Notes: a model not told the origin generated them from the sequence alone. 64,000 bases of DNA from Pullulanibacillus sp. KACC 23026 (GCF_029094525.1 NZ_CP119107.1:1054001-1118000), one strand, 5' to 3'; counted from the first letter of the stretch, positions 35,717 to 45,616 are shown. A program made the numbers and translations.

Positions 35717-35730
35717 TGTTAACGTGTGCA
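35717..35730. promoter_or_regulatory. LacI-type operator-like site before uxaB
   Basis: TGTTAACGTGTGCA agrees with the 31407 palindrome at 11 of 14 positions, 27 bp before uxaB. Confidence 0.45.
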
Positions 35731-35756
35731 TTGATTGAAAGAAAGGGGAAGGGATA

Positions 35757-37238
35757 TTGGAAAAGTTAAACAAAACGATTGTAGAGACTTATGAAACCTA
35801 TCCAGAAAAGGTCCTGCAGTTTGGTGAAGGCAACTTTATGAGAGGCTTTGTCGATTGGCAAATCGAAGTCATGAATAAGTTAGCGGATTTCAATGGGAGT
35901 GTGGTAGTGGTCCAGCCGCGCGGGTTTGAGAAAATCGAAAAACTAAACGAGCAGGATGGATTATATACCCTTTATTTGCAAGGAATAAAGGATGGGAAGG
36001 CGGTTCGTGAACATACGTTAATTCACTCCATCAGCAGGGGATTAAATCTCTTCACCCAATATGAGGAGTTTGTCCAGCTTGCCGAAAATCCAAGTCTTCG
36101 GTTTATCTTCTCCAACACAACGGAAGCGGGAATTGCTTTTGATGAAACCGATCAGCTGGAGGATCGTCCTCAAAAAAGTTATCCGGGAAAACTCGCAGCC
36201 TTTCTCTATTATCGATTTAAAGCGTTTGGCGGCGACAAAGACAAAGGGTTTATTATTATCCCTTGTGAGTTAGTTGAGAACGGCGGGAAAAAATTAAAGG
36301 AAATCGTCATCCAATTTGCGGAGCTTTGGAATCTGGGTGAAGATTTTATCCGATGGGTTCAGGAAGCCAACACATTTTGCAGCAGTCTTGTTGACCGGAT
36401 TGTATCGGGCTATCCGAAAGAAACAAGTGAAGAGATGACCCAAGAGCTTGGTTATCAGGATGACTTCCTTGTTGTCGGCGAGCCGTTTCATCTGTGGGTC
36501 ATTGAAGGGCCGCAATGGATTCGGGAGGAGTTTCCGGCACATATGGCGGGTTTGAACACCTTGTTTGTGGATGATTTGACCCCTTATCGAACGAGAAAGG
36601 TACGCATTTTAAATGGTGCACATACGGCGATGACCCCTGTTTCTTATTTATATGGGTTAAACACCGTAGCCGAATCGGTTGAACATCCTGTGATCGGCCG
36701 TTTCATTAAGGAAACTATTTTTGATGAGATCATCCCAACGTTAGATCTCCCGCTAGATGAGTTAACTTATTTTGCAAATGCCGTCCTGGAACGATTCAGC
36801 AATCCATTTATCAAGCATTACTTATTAAGTATTTCTCTTAATTCCCTATCAAAATATAAAACTCGGAATCTGCCATCTCTCCTTGAGTTCGTTAATCGGA
36901 AACATCAACTGCCGGATAAGCTTGTTTTTTCTCTTGCGGCCCTGATCTCTTTCTATAAAGGAAAAAGGGGTGAAGAGGAGATTCCGCTCGAGGATGAGCC
37001 GGATTGTCTGGAATTAGTGAAGCGACTATGGAAGGACTATGACGGGACGAAGGAAAGCACAAACAAAATCGTTCATACCGTACTAGGGGCTGAGAAAATT
37101 TGGGAGATGGATTTGAATGAAGTCCCAGGCTTAACGGATCTTGTGACGCGTTACTTATATGACATTGAATCAAAAGGAATTGAAAGGGCAGTTAAGACGA
37201 CATTACAAGTGAAGGCTGAAAAAGGGGGAACTCAATAA
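35757..37238 (+). CDS. uxaB: Tagaturonate reductase UxaB
   Basis: 493 aa; TTG at 35757 with GGGGAAGGG upstream. Long-chain mannitol dehydrogenase family: N-terminal NAD-binding part beginning [17 protein letters not shown], signature [14 protein letters not shown], and the C-terminal all-helical domain. Reduces D-tagaturonate to D-altronate with NADH. The stop codon overlaps the uxaA start by one base (TAATG), so the two are translationally coupled. Confidence 0.93.
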   Translation: MEKLNKTIVETYETYPEKVLQFGEGNFMRGFVDWQIEVMNKLADFNGSVVVVQPRGFEKIEKLNEQDGLYTLYLQGIKDGKAVREHTLIHSISRGLNLFTQYEEFVQLAENPSLRFIFSNTTEAGIAFDETDQLEDRPQKSYPGKLAAFLYYRFKAFGGDKDKGFIIIPCELVENGGKKLKEIVIQFAELWNLGEDFIRWVQEANTFCSSLVDRIVSGYPKETSEEMTQELGYQDDFLVVGEPFHLWVIEGPQWIREEFPAHMAGLNTLFVDDLTPYRTRKVRILNGAHTAMTPVSYLYGLNTVAESVEHPVIGRFIKETIFDEIIPTLDLPLDELTYFANAVLERFSNPFIKHYLLSISLNSLSKYKTRNLPSLLEFVNRKHQLPDKLVFSLAALISFYKGKRGEEEIPLEDEPDCLELVKRLWKDYDGTKESTNKIVHTVLGAEKIWEMDLNEVPGLTDLVTRYLYDIESKGIERAVKTTLQVKAEKGGTQ

Positions 37239-38725
37239 TGGCTGACATTCTAAAAATCAATGAAAAGGATAATGTTGTCGTTGCTTTAAAAGACCTGGAT
37301 AAAGGCCAGCCGATTTTTGTAAACGACCAGGAAATAGAATTATTAGAAGACGTGAAGCGTGGGCATAAAATCGCGATTACAAGGATCAAGGGAAATGAAA
37401 ATGTTGTGAAATATGGCTATCCGATTGGTCATGCCACAACGGATATTCCAGTAGGCGCCCATGTGCACACTCATAATACCAAAACCAATTTGGATGGGGT
37501 GCAAGATTACGCCTATCAGCCCAAACTTGCGGAAAATCCTTTTAAGAATGAACATCTGACTTTTAAGGGGTTTAAACGAAAAAACGGGGAAGTCGGCATA
37601 CGGAATGAGCTTTGGATAGTCCCGACCGTTGGCTGTGTGAATGGGGTGGCTGAAACCATTATAAAGCGCTTTGAAAAAGAAGTTGGGGATATATCTCCCT
37701 TTGAAGCCATTTTGGTTTTGAGGCATAACTATGGCTGCTCGCAGTTAGGCGATGATCACGTTAACACTCGAAGCATTCTTCAAGATGCGGTCCACCATCC
37801 GAATGCGGGAGGCGTTCTTGTTTTAGGGCTCGGCTGTGAGAATAACGATTTATATGAATTTGAAGAGAGTCTTGGAGAGTTTGATCCAAACAGGGTTAAA
37901 TTTCTCGTCTCACAAGAAGTTTCCAATGAAATTGAAGAGGGAGTCAAGTTATTAAAAGAAATCTATGAGGCGGCAAAAGAAGATAGACGAGAAGAGGTTC
38001 CGCTCTCTGAATTGAAGATTGGTTTAAAATGCGGCGGCTCGGATGGGTTGTCAGGGATTACGGCTAATCCGCTTCTTGGGCGCTTATCGGATTTTCTTGT
38101 GGCTCAAGGTGGAACAACGGTGCTAACGGAGGTACCCGAGATGTTCGGAGCGGAAACCATCCTTATGGAACGCGCTCACGATGAGGCCATTTTTTCAAAA
38201 ACGGTGGATTTAATTAATGAATTTAAGCAGTATTTTATCAAAAACAATCAGCCTATCTATGAGAATCCCTCCCCAGGCAACAAAGCAGGCGGGATTACGA
38301 CGCTTGAGGATAAATCCCTTGGCTGTACACAAAAAGCAGGCACATCCGTCGTCATGGACGTCCTGAAATATGGCGAAAGGCTGAAGACAAAGGGATTAAA
38401 TCTATTAAGTTCACCAGGGAATGATCTGGTTGCCTCATCGGCATTGGCTGCCGCCGGCTGTCAGTTGGTTCTCTTTACAACGGGGCGAGGGACACCTTTT
38501 GGGACCTTTGTTCCAACGATGAAGGTCTCAAGCAATACCGCCATATTTGAGGCTAAGCCGCATTGGATCGACTACAATGCAGGGGTTTTACTGGAAGAGT
38601 CCCCAGACGTTGTTTTGAAAGATTTCATTCAGTATGTCATCAGGGTCGCAAGCGGCGAGCAAGTGAATAACGAAAAGAATGACTTCCGTGAGCTTGCCAT
38701 TTTTAAAACGGGTGTCACTTTGTAA
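37238..38725 (+). CDS. uxaA: Altronate dehydratase UxaA
   Basis: 495 aa; ATG at 37238. N-terminal SAF domain (residues about 1-95, with HVHTHNTKTN) fused to the UxaA/GarD catalytic domain. Conserved blocks are RKNGEVGIRNELWIVPTVGCVNG, RHNYGCSQLGDDH, GLKCGGSDGLSGITANP and TGRGTPFG, with cysteines that bind the Fe(II) cofactor. Converts D-altronate to 2-keto-3-deoxygluconate. Confidence 0.95.
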   Translation: MADILKINEKDNVVVALKDLDKGQPIFVNDQEIELLEDVKRGHKIAITRIKGNENVVKYGYPIGHATTDIPVGAHVHTHNTKTNLDGVQDYAYQPKLAENPFKNEHLTFKGFKRKNGEVGIRNELWIVPTVGCVNGVAETIIKRFEKEVGDISPFEAILVLRHNYGCSQLGDDHVNTRSILQDAVHHPNAGGVLVLGLGCENNDLYEFEESLGEFDPNRVKFLVSQEVSNEIEEGVKLLKEIYEAAKEDRREEVPLSELKIGLKCGGSDGLSGITANPLLGRLSDFLVAQGGTTVLTEVPEMFGAETILMERAHDEAIFSKTVDLINEFKQYFIKNNQPIYENPSPGNKAGGITTLEDKSLGCTQKAGTSVVMDVLKYGERLKTKGLNLLSSPGNDLVASSALAAAGCQLVLFTTGRGTPFGTFVPTMKVSSNTAIFEAKPHWIDYNAGVLLEESPDVVLKDFIQYVIRVASGEQVNNEKNDFRELAIFKTGVTL

Positions 38726-38884
38726 GGCTTTCTAAATCAGAACACAAAGAAATATAAGTATATAAAACGAAGAGGTTTATTTTTCTCCGATTAGGAAATA
38801 ACGAAATTATCAATCTCTCACGTTAGAAAACGTCTGCACTTTCTCTTGCTCAAAGATGAATGGATGATATAGGAGGGACAAAAG

Positions 38885-39553
38885 ATGGGAGAACATTTGC
38901 TTGCTCAATTAACGAAGGATAAGATCATTGCTATTGTAAGAGGGATTCCAGAAGGAACGGGCTTTCAAACCGCTGAGGCGCTTAGAGCGGGCGGCATTTC
39001 ATTTTTAGAAGTCACCATGAATACAGACGGTGCTTTATCCTTAATCTATGATCTTCGGGAGAAGTATGGTGAGGAGCTTCGAGTCGGTGCGGGGACTGTA
39101 TTGGACCTAGATATGGCTAAGGAAGCGATTCAAGCAGGCTCCGAATACCTGATTTCCCCCAATCTAGACGAAGAGGTTTTAGCGTATGGCCTTGAACAGG
39201 GAGTGGAAGTGTGGCCAGGCACGATGACGCCGACCGAAATTGTCAGAGCTTATAAACTTGGGGCATCAGCGGTAAAAGTGTTTCCGATCGGCTCACTTGG
39301 TGTGAAATATATTAAAGATTTACGTGCCCCTCTTGATTCGATTCCGATGGTCGCAACAGGCGGTGTAAATTTAGATAATATTAAAGAAGTTCTGGGATAT
39401 GGAGCAACTGCTGTCGGGCTTGGCGGGAATTTAGTCAATAATAATTTCATCAAAAACGGTGATTTTGCGCAAATCACGAAGCTCGCAAAGGCCTATACCG
39501 ATCTTGCGAATGAGGTGGAGCTATGCAGGGAACTAAAAAGACGGATGTGGTGA
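38885..39553 (+). CDS. kdgA: 2-keto-3-deoxy-6-phosphogluconate aldolase
   Basis: 222 aa; ATG at 38885 with GGAGGGA upstream. Class I KDPG aldolase fold: IVRGIPEG at the N-terminus, catalytic Glu in FLEVTMNT, VGAGTVLD, Schiff-base Lys in GASAVKVFPIGSLG and VATGGVN. Splits KDPG into pyruvate and glyceraldehyde-3-phosphate. The 3' end overlaps kdgK by 31 bp. It is the last enzyme of the pathway but sits before the kinase. Confidence 0.94.
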   Translation: MGEHLLAQLTKDKIIAIVRGIPEGTGFQTAEALRAGGISFLEVTMNTDGALSLIYDLREKYGEELRVGAGTVLDLDMAKEAIQAGSEYLISPNLDEEVLAYGLEQGVEVWPGTMTPTEIVRAYKLGASAVKVFPIGSLGVKYIKDLRAPLDSIPMVATGGVNLDNIKEVLGYGATAVGLGGNLVNNNFIKNGDFAQITKLAKAYTDLANEVELCRELKRRMW

Positions 39554-40503
39554 CGATTGGTGAAAGCATGGTCCTCTTTCAACCGCTTGGTGAGAAGGGG
39601 ATTCGATATGAGCCATTATATACAAAGTCACTCGCTGGTGCTGAATCCAATGTGGCACTTGCTCTGACTCGGTTAGGTAAAAAAGTTTCGTGGATTAGTA
39701 AATTAGGGCCCGATCCATTCGGCGACTTTATCTTGGCAACTTTGGCAGGTGAAGGCGTTGACGTTTCCCATGTGAAGCGAGACGGAGAAGCCCCTACAGC
39801 TGTTTATTTTAAGGATGTTAAGAGCTTTGGAGACCCGACCGTTTACTATTATCGAAAGCACTCAGCGGCAAGCAGACTGGAACCTTCTGATGTTCAGGAA
39901 GAATGGTTTAGCGGCTCAAGACATTTGCACATGACCGGCATAACACCTGCTTTGAGTGAGTCTGCCGCTCTTTCTGTTCGAAAAGCGATGGAAGTGGCGA
40001 AGGAAATGGGGCTGTCGATTTCCTTTGATCCTAACTTGCGCCGAAAGCTTTGGGATGAGGAAGAAGCAAGACAGACGCTTCTTTCCCTTATTCCATTATG
40101 TGACGTGTTTTTACCAGGACTCGATGAAGCGGAATTTTTATTAGGGAAACGATCAGTTGAAGAATATGGGGAAGCCTTTCTTCAAATGGGTGCCAAGGTT
40201 GTCGTCCTGAAATTAGGTGCGGAAGGCTCAATTGGTTTTATCGATGGGGAAGCGGTGGAGCAAGCCCCGTATAGAGTCTCACATGTGGTGGACTCTGTCG
40301 GTGCAGGTGACGCCTTTGCGGCAGGCTTTCTTTCTGTCTACCTCGATGAAGACTCATTTGTGACAACCCCTTCTTTAAGAAAAGCCTTAGCACGCGCCAA
40401 TCAGCTTGGCGCACTGGCCACCCAATTTAAAGGAGACTGGGAAGGCATTCCATCCATTAGTGAATTAAACGCGATCGAATCAGGAAATGAAGTGAAAAGA
40501 TGA
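39523..40503 (+). CDS. kdgK: 2-keto-3-deoxygluconate kinase
   Basis: 326 aa; ATG at 39523 inside the end of kdgA with GAGGTGGAG upstream. PfkB/ribokinase family: the Gly-rich SLAGAESNVALALTRLGKKVSWISKLG near the N-terminus and the anion-hole/catalytic motif DSVGAGDAFAAGF with the catalytic Asp. Phosphorylates KDG to KDPG, which kdgA cleaves. The transcript ends at the terminator at 40856. Confidence 0.93.
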   Translation: MQGTKKTDVVTIGESMVLFQPLGEKGIRYEPLYTKSLAGAESNVALALTRLGKKVSWISKLGPDPFGDFILATLAGEGVDVSHVKRDGEAPTAVYFKDVKSFGDPTVYYYRKHSAASRLEPSDVQEEWFSGSRHLHMTGITPALSESAALSVRKAMEVAKEMGLSISFDPNLRRKLWDEEEARQTLLSLIPLCDVFLPGLDEAEFLLGKRSVEEYGEAFLQMGAKVVVLKLGAEGSIGFIDGEAVEQAPYRVSHVVDSVGAGDAFAAGFLSVYLDEDSFVTTPSLRKALARANQLGALATQFKGDWEGIPSISELNAIESGNEVKR

Positions 40504-40631
40504 AGTTAGACAGAAAGCGAGTCAGCCTGCTGCTTGAAATGCCATCGTGATTCAGCTTCTCGAAATGGTGGGTTGTCCCCGAGGAAGTCCGCTAACAACT
40601 GATTCAACCAAAATGACCACTTGGTGACCAA

Positions 40632-40826
40632 AAATAAGCGGAAGATTTCCGCTTAAGCAGCAGAATCGAGCTCAGGTGGGGGTAAATAAGCGGAGATTTT
40701 CCGGCTAAGCAGGGAAAAATGGCTCCGATACACGCTTTCTGGAGTCAATAGGCGGAATTTCTCCTTCTATTTTAGCTGTTTTCTGTACGAGATCCTAATT
40801 AAGAGAACTTTCTCCGCTTATTTATC
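40632..40826. repeat. Cluster of short palindromic AATAAGCGGA...CCGCTTA repeats
   Basis: AATAAGCGGAAGATTTCCGCTTAAGCAG at 40633-40660 and a variant at 40685-40712 (AATAAGCGGAGATTTTCCGGC..., also ending in AAGCAG). Half copies lie at 40747-40763 (AGGCGGAATTTCTCC) and 40810-40824 (TTCTCCGCTTATTTA). Each full copy is a small hairpin. They resemble dispersed REP-like palindromes of Bacillales and are confined to this 470-bp gene-free stretch. Confidence 0.7.
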
Positions 40827-40855
40827 AAATCCGCGGGAGGGGCTAATGAACTTGT

Positions 40856-40885
40856 AAAAAAGCTTGGGGGAATCCCAAGCTTTTG
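40856..40885 (+). terminator. Terminator of galacturonate operon
   Basis: AAAAGCTTGGG (40858-40868) pairs exactly with CCCAAGCTTTT (40874-40884). Confidence 0.85.
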
Positions 40886-40920
40886 TCAATGCTACGAACT
40901 GTTTTTAGAAGTTCTCCAAA

Positions 40921-40953
40921 TAAAACCCCAAGCCATTTCTTTGGCTTGGGGCC
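40921..40953 (-). terminator. Terminator of minus-strand dehydrogenase operon
   Basis: CCCCAAGCC (40926-40934) pairs with GGCTTGGGG (40943-40951). Read on the minus strand a TTTTATTT run follows. Confidence 0.85.
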
Positions 40954-40971
40954 TTTAGGGCTTCATAAAGC

Positions 40972-42177
40972 TTAATTAGAAACTTTCCCATTTAATAACG
41001 ATATCCGTTTTCCTTGCTTGGCCCAATCTACTCCCAGCTCACTTGGCAGCCGTCCTTTTTCATAACACTCGATTAAGGTATTAGACAACCCGTCTACCCA
41101 AGTTAAAGTGGTTTTATCAACTGGCATTTTTCTTATAAGGTCACTTGGGAAATCATGAATGGAGGTAGACTCCTGAATAGCATTGATGCTCAAGACGTGA
41201 GGGCATGCATCCTGTGGTCCGCACATGCCGTCCTTGTAATTATCGTTGCAGAGCCAATCCAGACACCTCCATAGCTTGTGAAAATGATGATTCTCGGGAT
41301 CTTCATAGGTTTTGACAGCGCCAGTTTTAAAAGTGGCTTCGATGGGATTTCCTTTTGTATAACGGATGGTGGCTTCTTCAAATTCATAGACGAAGGTCGG
41401 TTCCAGAGATTCTTTAACAGCGTGTGCGGCATAAAAGAGAATCTCAACCTGGTTTTCTGTGAAAAGGCGAACCGCGCACGTATCATAATTTTCTATTGGG
41501 TTGGCGCGATACAGTTCAGCCGTCAACGACTCTAACTGCGTGCTCTGATTCTCTTTAATGCCTAATACATAAAACATATTATGAAGGAAATGAGCGGTTG
41601 CGTTGCTTGCCACACTGTCTAAGATCACCGTACCATCGGGAGCCTTAATTCGTCCTGCCCAAGAGGATCTTTGAAAGTAGGCTTCTGGTCGCGGCCATAG
41701 GACAATGTATTTAAGCTGCTTAGGCTTTCCAAATAGCCCTGCATTTATATCCGCTTTTAATCCTTGGATCGAGTCTGTAAACGACCAGTTGAATCCGATT
41801 TGGACCCACTTGCCTGTTCGCTTCATGGTATCAATAATTTGCTTTGCCTCTTCAATCGTCGGGCAAAGCGGTTTTTCACACAATACATGACTCCCATTTT
41901 CTAGTGCCAGACAGATCTGAGAGCTGTGGAGATGAATCGGTGTTGAAATGATGGCAAAATCGGCTTTATGAGACGCATAGAAATTTTCAATCGATGAAAA
42001 AATGGGGATCTCGTTTTCAACTAAACTCGAAAGGAAGGTGCAATTTTCAGGGTAGGGGTCCACCGCACCTGCTATTTCATAACGCCCTTTATAAGAATTA
42101 TCCTCTAATAAAAGTTTGACATAGTGATTGCCGTAGCCGCCAATGCCGATTAAAACAAGTGATACCGGTTTTGTCAT
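40972..42177 (-). CDS. Gfo/Idh/MocA-family oxidoreductase
   Basis: 401 aa from the ATG at 42177 with GGAG 8 nt upstream; the GTG at 42186 lies within that RBS. N-terminal NAD(P)-binding Rossmann fold (VLIGIGGYGNHYVKLL), the cofactor/catalytic EKP motif (HVLCEKPLCPT), and a C-terminal alpha/beta substrate domain. Such enzymes oxidise or reduce sugar hydroxyls, often at C3 of glycosides, or inositols. Last gene of a four-gene minus-strand operon. Substrate unknown. Confidence 0.85.
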   Translation of the reverse strand: MTKPVSLVLIGIGGYGNHYVKLLLEDNSYKGRYEIAGAVDPYPENCTFLSSLVENEIPIFSSIENFYASHKADFAIISTPIHLHSSQICLALENGSHVLCEKPLCPTIEEAKQIIDTMKRTGKWVQIGFNWSFTDSIQGLKADINAGLFGKPKQLKYIVLWPRPEAYFQRSSWAGRIKAPDGTVILDSVASNATAHFLHNMFYVLGIKENQSTQLESLTAELYRANPIENYDTCAVRLFTENQVEILFYAAHAVKESLEPTFVYEFEEATIRYTKGNPIEATFKTGAVKTYEDPENHHFHKLWRCLDWLCNDNYKDGMCGPQDACPHVLSINAIQESTSIHDFPSDLIRKMPVDKTTLTWVDGLSNTLIECYEKGRLPSELGVDWAKQGKRISLLNGKVSN

Positions 42178-42206
42178 GTTTTCCACTCCAATAGTTAGCT
42201 AACTTA

Positions 42207-43013
42207 TTAGACATACTCTAAAAAACGTGCTTTTGTTTGCTTAATGGTCTCTTCACAAGGCAGGTTCCAAAATGCATGGTTAAGGATTTCAACTTCAACA
42301 GGGCCATTGTAGCCAGCTTTTTCGACCGCTTGGCGAATCCGGTTAATTTCAATGACCCCATCGCCCATCATGCCGCGAGAGGTGAGGGGATCGGTTACTT
42401 TAATCCAGTCGTTGACGTGAAAACCGAGGATACGGCCTTTTGAACGTTCAATTTCTTGATAAAGACGTGGATCCCACCAAACGTGGTAGACGTCAATCAC
42501 CACGCCAACTTGAGGAGAGGCCAAACGTTCTGCGATATCATTGGCTTGCCCAAGCGTGGAAATGACCGAACGATCTCCGGCAAAAACAGGATGAAGCGGT
42601 TCGATCCCAAGCTTAACGTGTCTCTCTTCAGCATAAGGGATGAGGGCTTCAATGCCTTTTTCAACCATTGCCCGGGCACCTTCTATGTCTCGGTCAGGAG
42701 AGGGGCCGCATACAAGGACTAAAACATCCGTCCCCAGTTCAGCTGCTTCGTCAATGGCACGGCGATTATCGTCAAGACGGGCTAAACGTTCAGTTTCAGT
42801 CGCAGCAGGAAACATACCACCACGGCAAAGACTGGATACTTTTAGTCCAGCTTCACGGATGATTCGCGCACTTTCAACGACATTTTCTTGATTTAACTTA
42901 TGGCGCCAAGGGGCCATGTAAGGGACCCCTTCAACCGCACAGGCTTGTGCCACTTCTTCCAGGCTATGATGGTCTGATGTAATTTGATTGTAGCTTAAAC
43001 GAGAAAGCTCCAT
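42207..43013 (-). CDS. TIM-barrel sugar isomerase/epimerase (AP-endonuclease-2 family)
   Basis: 268 aa; ATG at 43013, 3 bp after the stop of the preceding gene. Xylose-isomerase-like TIM barrel with putative metal ligands: Glu in KLGIEPLHP, Asp and His in VGVVIDVYHVWWDP, His in ILGFHVNDW, and Glu in NGPVEVEILNH. Family members act as isomerases, epimerases or dehydratases on keto-sugars or inosose. Here it is tightly coupled to DUF993 and two dehydrogenases, consistent with processing a keto-sugar intermediate. Confidence 0.83.
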   Translation of the reverse strand: MELSRLSYNQITSDHHSLEEVAQACAVEGVPYMAPWRHKLNQENVVESARIIREAGLKVSSLCRGGMFPAATETERLARLDDNRRAIDEAAELGTDVLVLVCGPSPDRDIEGARAMVEKGIEALIPYAEERHVKLGIEPLHPVFAGDRSVISTLGQANDIAERLASPQVGVVIDVYHVWWDPRLYQEIERSKGRILGFHVNDWIKVTDPLTSRGMMGDGVIEINRIRQAVEKAGYNGPVEVEILNHAFWNLPCEETIKQTKARFLEYV

Positions 43014-43016
43014 CGT

Positions 43017-44180
43017 TTAGTTCACCCCCGCGAGACTCAGTACTTGTTTCATCCGTCCAATCGCTTTATCGGGATCCTGCAAAAGACCCGCTTTGTCCGC
43101 CAAAACAAAAAGCTCAGAAAGATGGACGACGGAACGCATGCTTTCTAATCCGCCAACCATTCGAAAATGATCTTGGTGCCCATTTAAATAAGCGAGGAAG
43201 ACGACCCCTGTTTTATAAAAGCGAGTAGGGGCTTTAAAAATATGCCGGCTTAAAGGGACAGTAGGGGCAAGTATTTCCTCAAACTTTTGAACATTGCCCT
43301 CATCCAAGTATTTTAGGGCGCTTGAAGCAAGAGGTGCGATGGCGTCAAAGATCCCTAATAGAGCGTGACTATAGTTATCACCGTCGCCTTTGATCAAATC
43401 CGGGTAATTAAAGTCATCTCCTGTGTACATGTTCACACCTTCTGGCAGCTGTTTTCGCATTTGGATTTCAAGCTCAGCATCCAGCAGGGAGATTTTAATG
43501 CCTTTAATTTTCGATTGATTTTCTTTAATAACGTCTAGACAAAGAGCCATGGCTTCCTGAATATTAGCAGTTCCCCAGTAACCCTGCAGTTTTGGATCAA
43601 ACATGTCGCCTAACCAATGCAAAATCACAGGCTTGGAAACTTGCGATAACACCTTTCCATAAACAGAGGCATAATCTTCTGGACTTTTTGCGACCGCTGC
43701 CAGGGCTTGGCTTGCCATTAAAATGATATGACCGCCCTGCTCTTCAATGAACTCGCATTGCTCTGTATAAGCTTGAATAATGGCATCTAGTGTTGTTGAA
43801 GGAGAGAGGACGAGTTGGTCCGTCCCCGCTCCACACGCGATGCCTCCGTTATAAGCTTTGGCTTCAGCAACCGAGCGCTGAATCAGTTCTTTAGTAGCTT
43901 CCCAATTTAAACCCATTCCGCGTTGGGCGGTATCCATGGCCTCTGCCACATTGAAGCCAAGTGACCATAGATAGCGCCGATAAGCTAAAGTTTTTTCCCA
44001 ATCTAACACGGTCTCAGATGATAAATCGAGATCAACGAGCGGATCGGCAACCACATGGGCAGCCGCATAAGCGATTCGACTTTTTGAAGGTGCCTTTAAC
44101 GTTTCCGGCAATGAATGTTTGATAGGCTTATAGGTTAGTAAATTTCCCTTTGAAGAAGGCAGGATGAGCGTGTTAGACAC
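43017..44180 (-). CDS. DUF993 family, dihydrodipicolinate-synthase-like TIM barrel
   Basis: 387 aa. The start overlaps the upstream dehydrogenase stop by 8 bp. Recognised by the DUF993 pattern: AYAAAHVVADPL, LSSETVLDWEKTLAYRRYLWSLGFNVAEAMDTAQRGMGL, ACGAGTDQL, VILHWLGDMFDP and GVNMYTGDDFNYP. The predicted fold is a DapA/NAL-type aldolase barrel. KISLLD lies at the position of the Schiff-base strand, so Lys there is a candidate catalytic residue. The family has no established activity known to me. Its neighbours suggest cleavage of a keto-sugar or keto-acid made by the dehydrogenases. Confidence 0.82.
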   Translation of the reverse strand: MSNTLILPSSKGNLLTYKPIKHSLPETLKAPSKSRIAYAAAHVVADPLVDLDLSSETVLDWEKTLAYRRYLWSLGFNVAEAMDTAQRGMGLNWEATKELIQRSVAEAKAYNGGIACGAGTDQLVLSPSTTLDAIIQAYTEQCEFIEEQGGHIILMASQALAAVAKSPEDYASVYGKVLSQVSKPVILHWLGDMFDPKLQGYWGTANIQEAMALCLDVIKENQSKIKGIKISLLDAELEIQMRKQLPEGVNMYTGDDFNYPDLIKGDGDNYSHALLGIFDAIAPLASSALKYLDEGNVQKFEEILAPTVPLSRHIFKAPTRFYKTGVVFLAYLNGHQDHFRMVGGLESMRSVVHLSELFVLADKAGLLQDPDKAIGRMKQVLSLAGVN

Positions 44181-45351
44181 TTTCAGAGCTCCTTTCCGTT
44201 GGCACTTGAAGCTTAAGCTCTTGGACCTCTAACCAGCGGCGTTCTTCCCAAGATTTTAAGCCCAGCTCAGCTAATTGAACCCCTTTTGCTCCTTCGAGAA
44301 GGTCAAAGCGATACGGTTCATCTCCGGCCACGTGGCGGAGGAACATTTCCCATTGAATCTTAAATCCATTTTCTTCATCACCGTTCATGGGCACAGCCAT
44401 CCATTGTCCACGGTAGTTGTTTGGGTCTTCAATATCTGGATTCCAAATGGCCTTTGGTGTGTTAACCCGATGCTGAATCTTGCAGTTTCGAAGACCTGCA
44501 ACGGCACTTCCCTGTGTGCCGTCAATTTGCAGCTCAAATAATTCATCGCGATTGACGCGCACATTCCAAGATGAATTGATATGGGCAACAATACCGCCTT
44601 CCAGCTCAAACGTTGTATAAGCAGCATCGTCGGCTGTAGCCGTATAAGGTTTTCCCGATTCATCATATCTAGTCCCAATATGGGTTTTCCCAAAACACGA
44701 GAGCGCTTCTATTTTTCCAAAAAGGTTGCTGAGAACGTAGCGCCAATGACAGAGCATGTCAACGATAATACCGCCGCCATCTTCCTTACGATAATTCCAG
44801 GAAGGCCGCTGAGCCGGCTGCCAATCTCCTTCAAAAACCCAGTAACCAAATTCACCGCGGACAGAGAGGATATCGCCGAAGAAACCGCTGTCAATTAGGC
44901 GTTTTAATTTAAGAAGACCGGGCAAAAATAGCTTATCTTGGACCACGCCGTTTTTGACCCCTTTTTCTGATGCAAGCTGGGCAAGTTCCAGTGCCTCCTC
45001 GGACGTAACGGCTGTTGGTTTTTCACAATAGATATGCTTGCCTGCAGCAATGGCCTTTTTAACATCTTCAGCCCGTCTTAAGGTTGTTTGAGCATCAAAG
45101 TAAATTTGATAGTAAGGATCAGCGAGGCATTCGTCTAGGTCGGTGCTTATTCGCGTAATGCCAAATTGCTGACCGAGTGCTCTCAACTTTTCTTCATTAC
45201 GCCCAACCAAAATTGGATCTGGCATAACTCTCTTTCCATTAGCTAAAAGAACGCCGCCCTGCTCACGAATCGCGATAATTGAACGTTCTAGGTGTTGCCG
45301 ACTTCCCATTCTTCCAGTAACCCCGTTCATAATAATTCCGATGGTTTCCAT
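44173..45351 (-). CDS. Gfo/Idh/MocA-family oxidoreductase, operon head
   Basis: 392 aa; ATG at 45351. Rossmann motif IMNGVTGRMGSRQHL (an uncommon GxTGxxG form), EKP motif HIYCEKPTAVT, and a conserved catalytic-type segment GGGIIVDMLCHWRYVL with the His usual in this family. First gene of the minus-strand operon with DUF993, the epimerase and a second dehydrogenase. A candidate GntR operator (45404-45416) lies about 53 bp upstream. Confidence 0.86.
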   Translation of the reverse strand: METIGIIMNGVTGRMGSRQHLERSIIAIREQGGVLLANGKRVMPDPILVGRNEEKLRALGQQFGITRISTDLDECLADPYYQIYFDAQTTLRRAEDVKKAIAAGKHIYCEKPTAVTSEEALELAQLASEKGVKNGVVQDKLFLPGLLKLKRLIDSGFFGDILSVRGEFGYWVFEGDWQPAQRPSWNYRKEDGGGIIVDMLCHWRYVLSNLFGKIEALSCFGKTHIGTRYDESGKPYTATADDAAYTTFELEGGIVAHINSSWNVRVNRDELFELQIDGTQGSAVAGLRNCKIQHRVNTPKAIWNPDIEDPNNYRGQWMAVPMNGDEENGFKIQWEMFLRHVAGDEPYRFDLLEGAKGVQLAELGLKSWEERRWLEVQELKLQVPTERSSESV

Positions 45352-45403
45352 TTCTTACCCCTCCCGAAAATTATGTAGATTCTAAAAATTTCATTTATAA
45401 ATT

Positions 45404-45416
45404 ATATATTATATAT
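45404..45416. promoter_or_regulatory. Candidate GntR operator A (variant)
   Basis: ATATATTATATAT, the same 13-bp palindrome as the other three sites but with T at the centre. Upstream of the minus-strand DUF993 operon. Confidence 0.5.
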
Positions 45417-45616
45417 TATTACAAATGGATGGTTTTAACAAGTCAAACATCTCATTCTTTTTGTTGTCAGGACCTGATATGTTGGGGGGCTGTAATCCCC
45501 GAGATTAGATATAAATATTCAATAAAAGAAATTGAGTCGAATGTCTTTATTGCCTGGCATTATGTACGATTAGAAAAAAATATCGTCTTATTATTAGTCA
45601 ATGAGAATACATTCAG

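Noticed and set aside
37343-37726. 127-codon minus-strand frame
   Set aside because: Antisense to conserved UxaA coding sequence.
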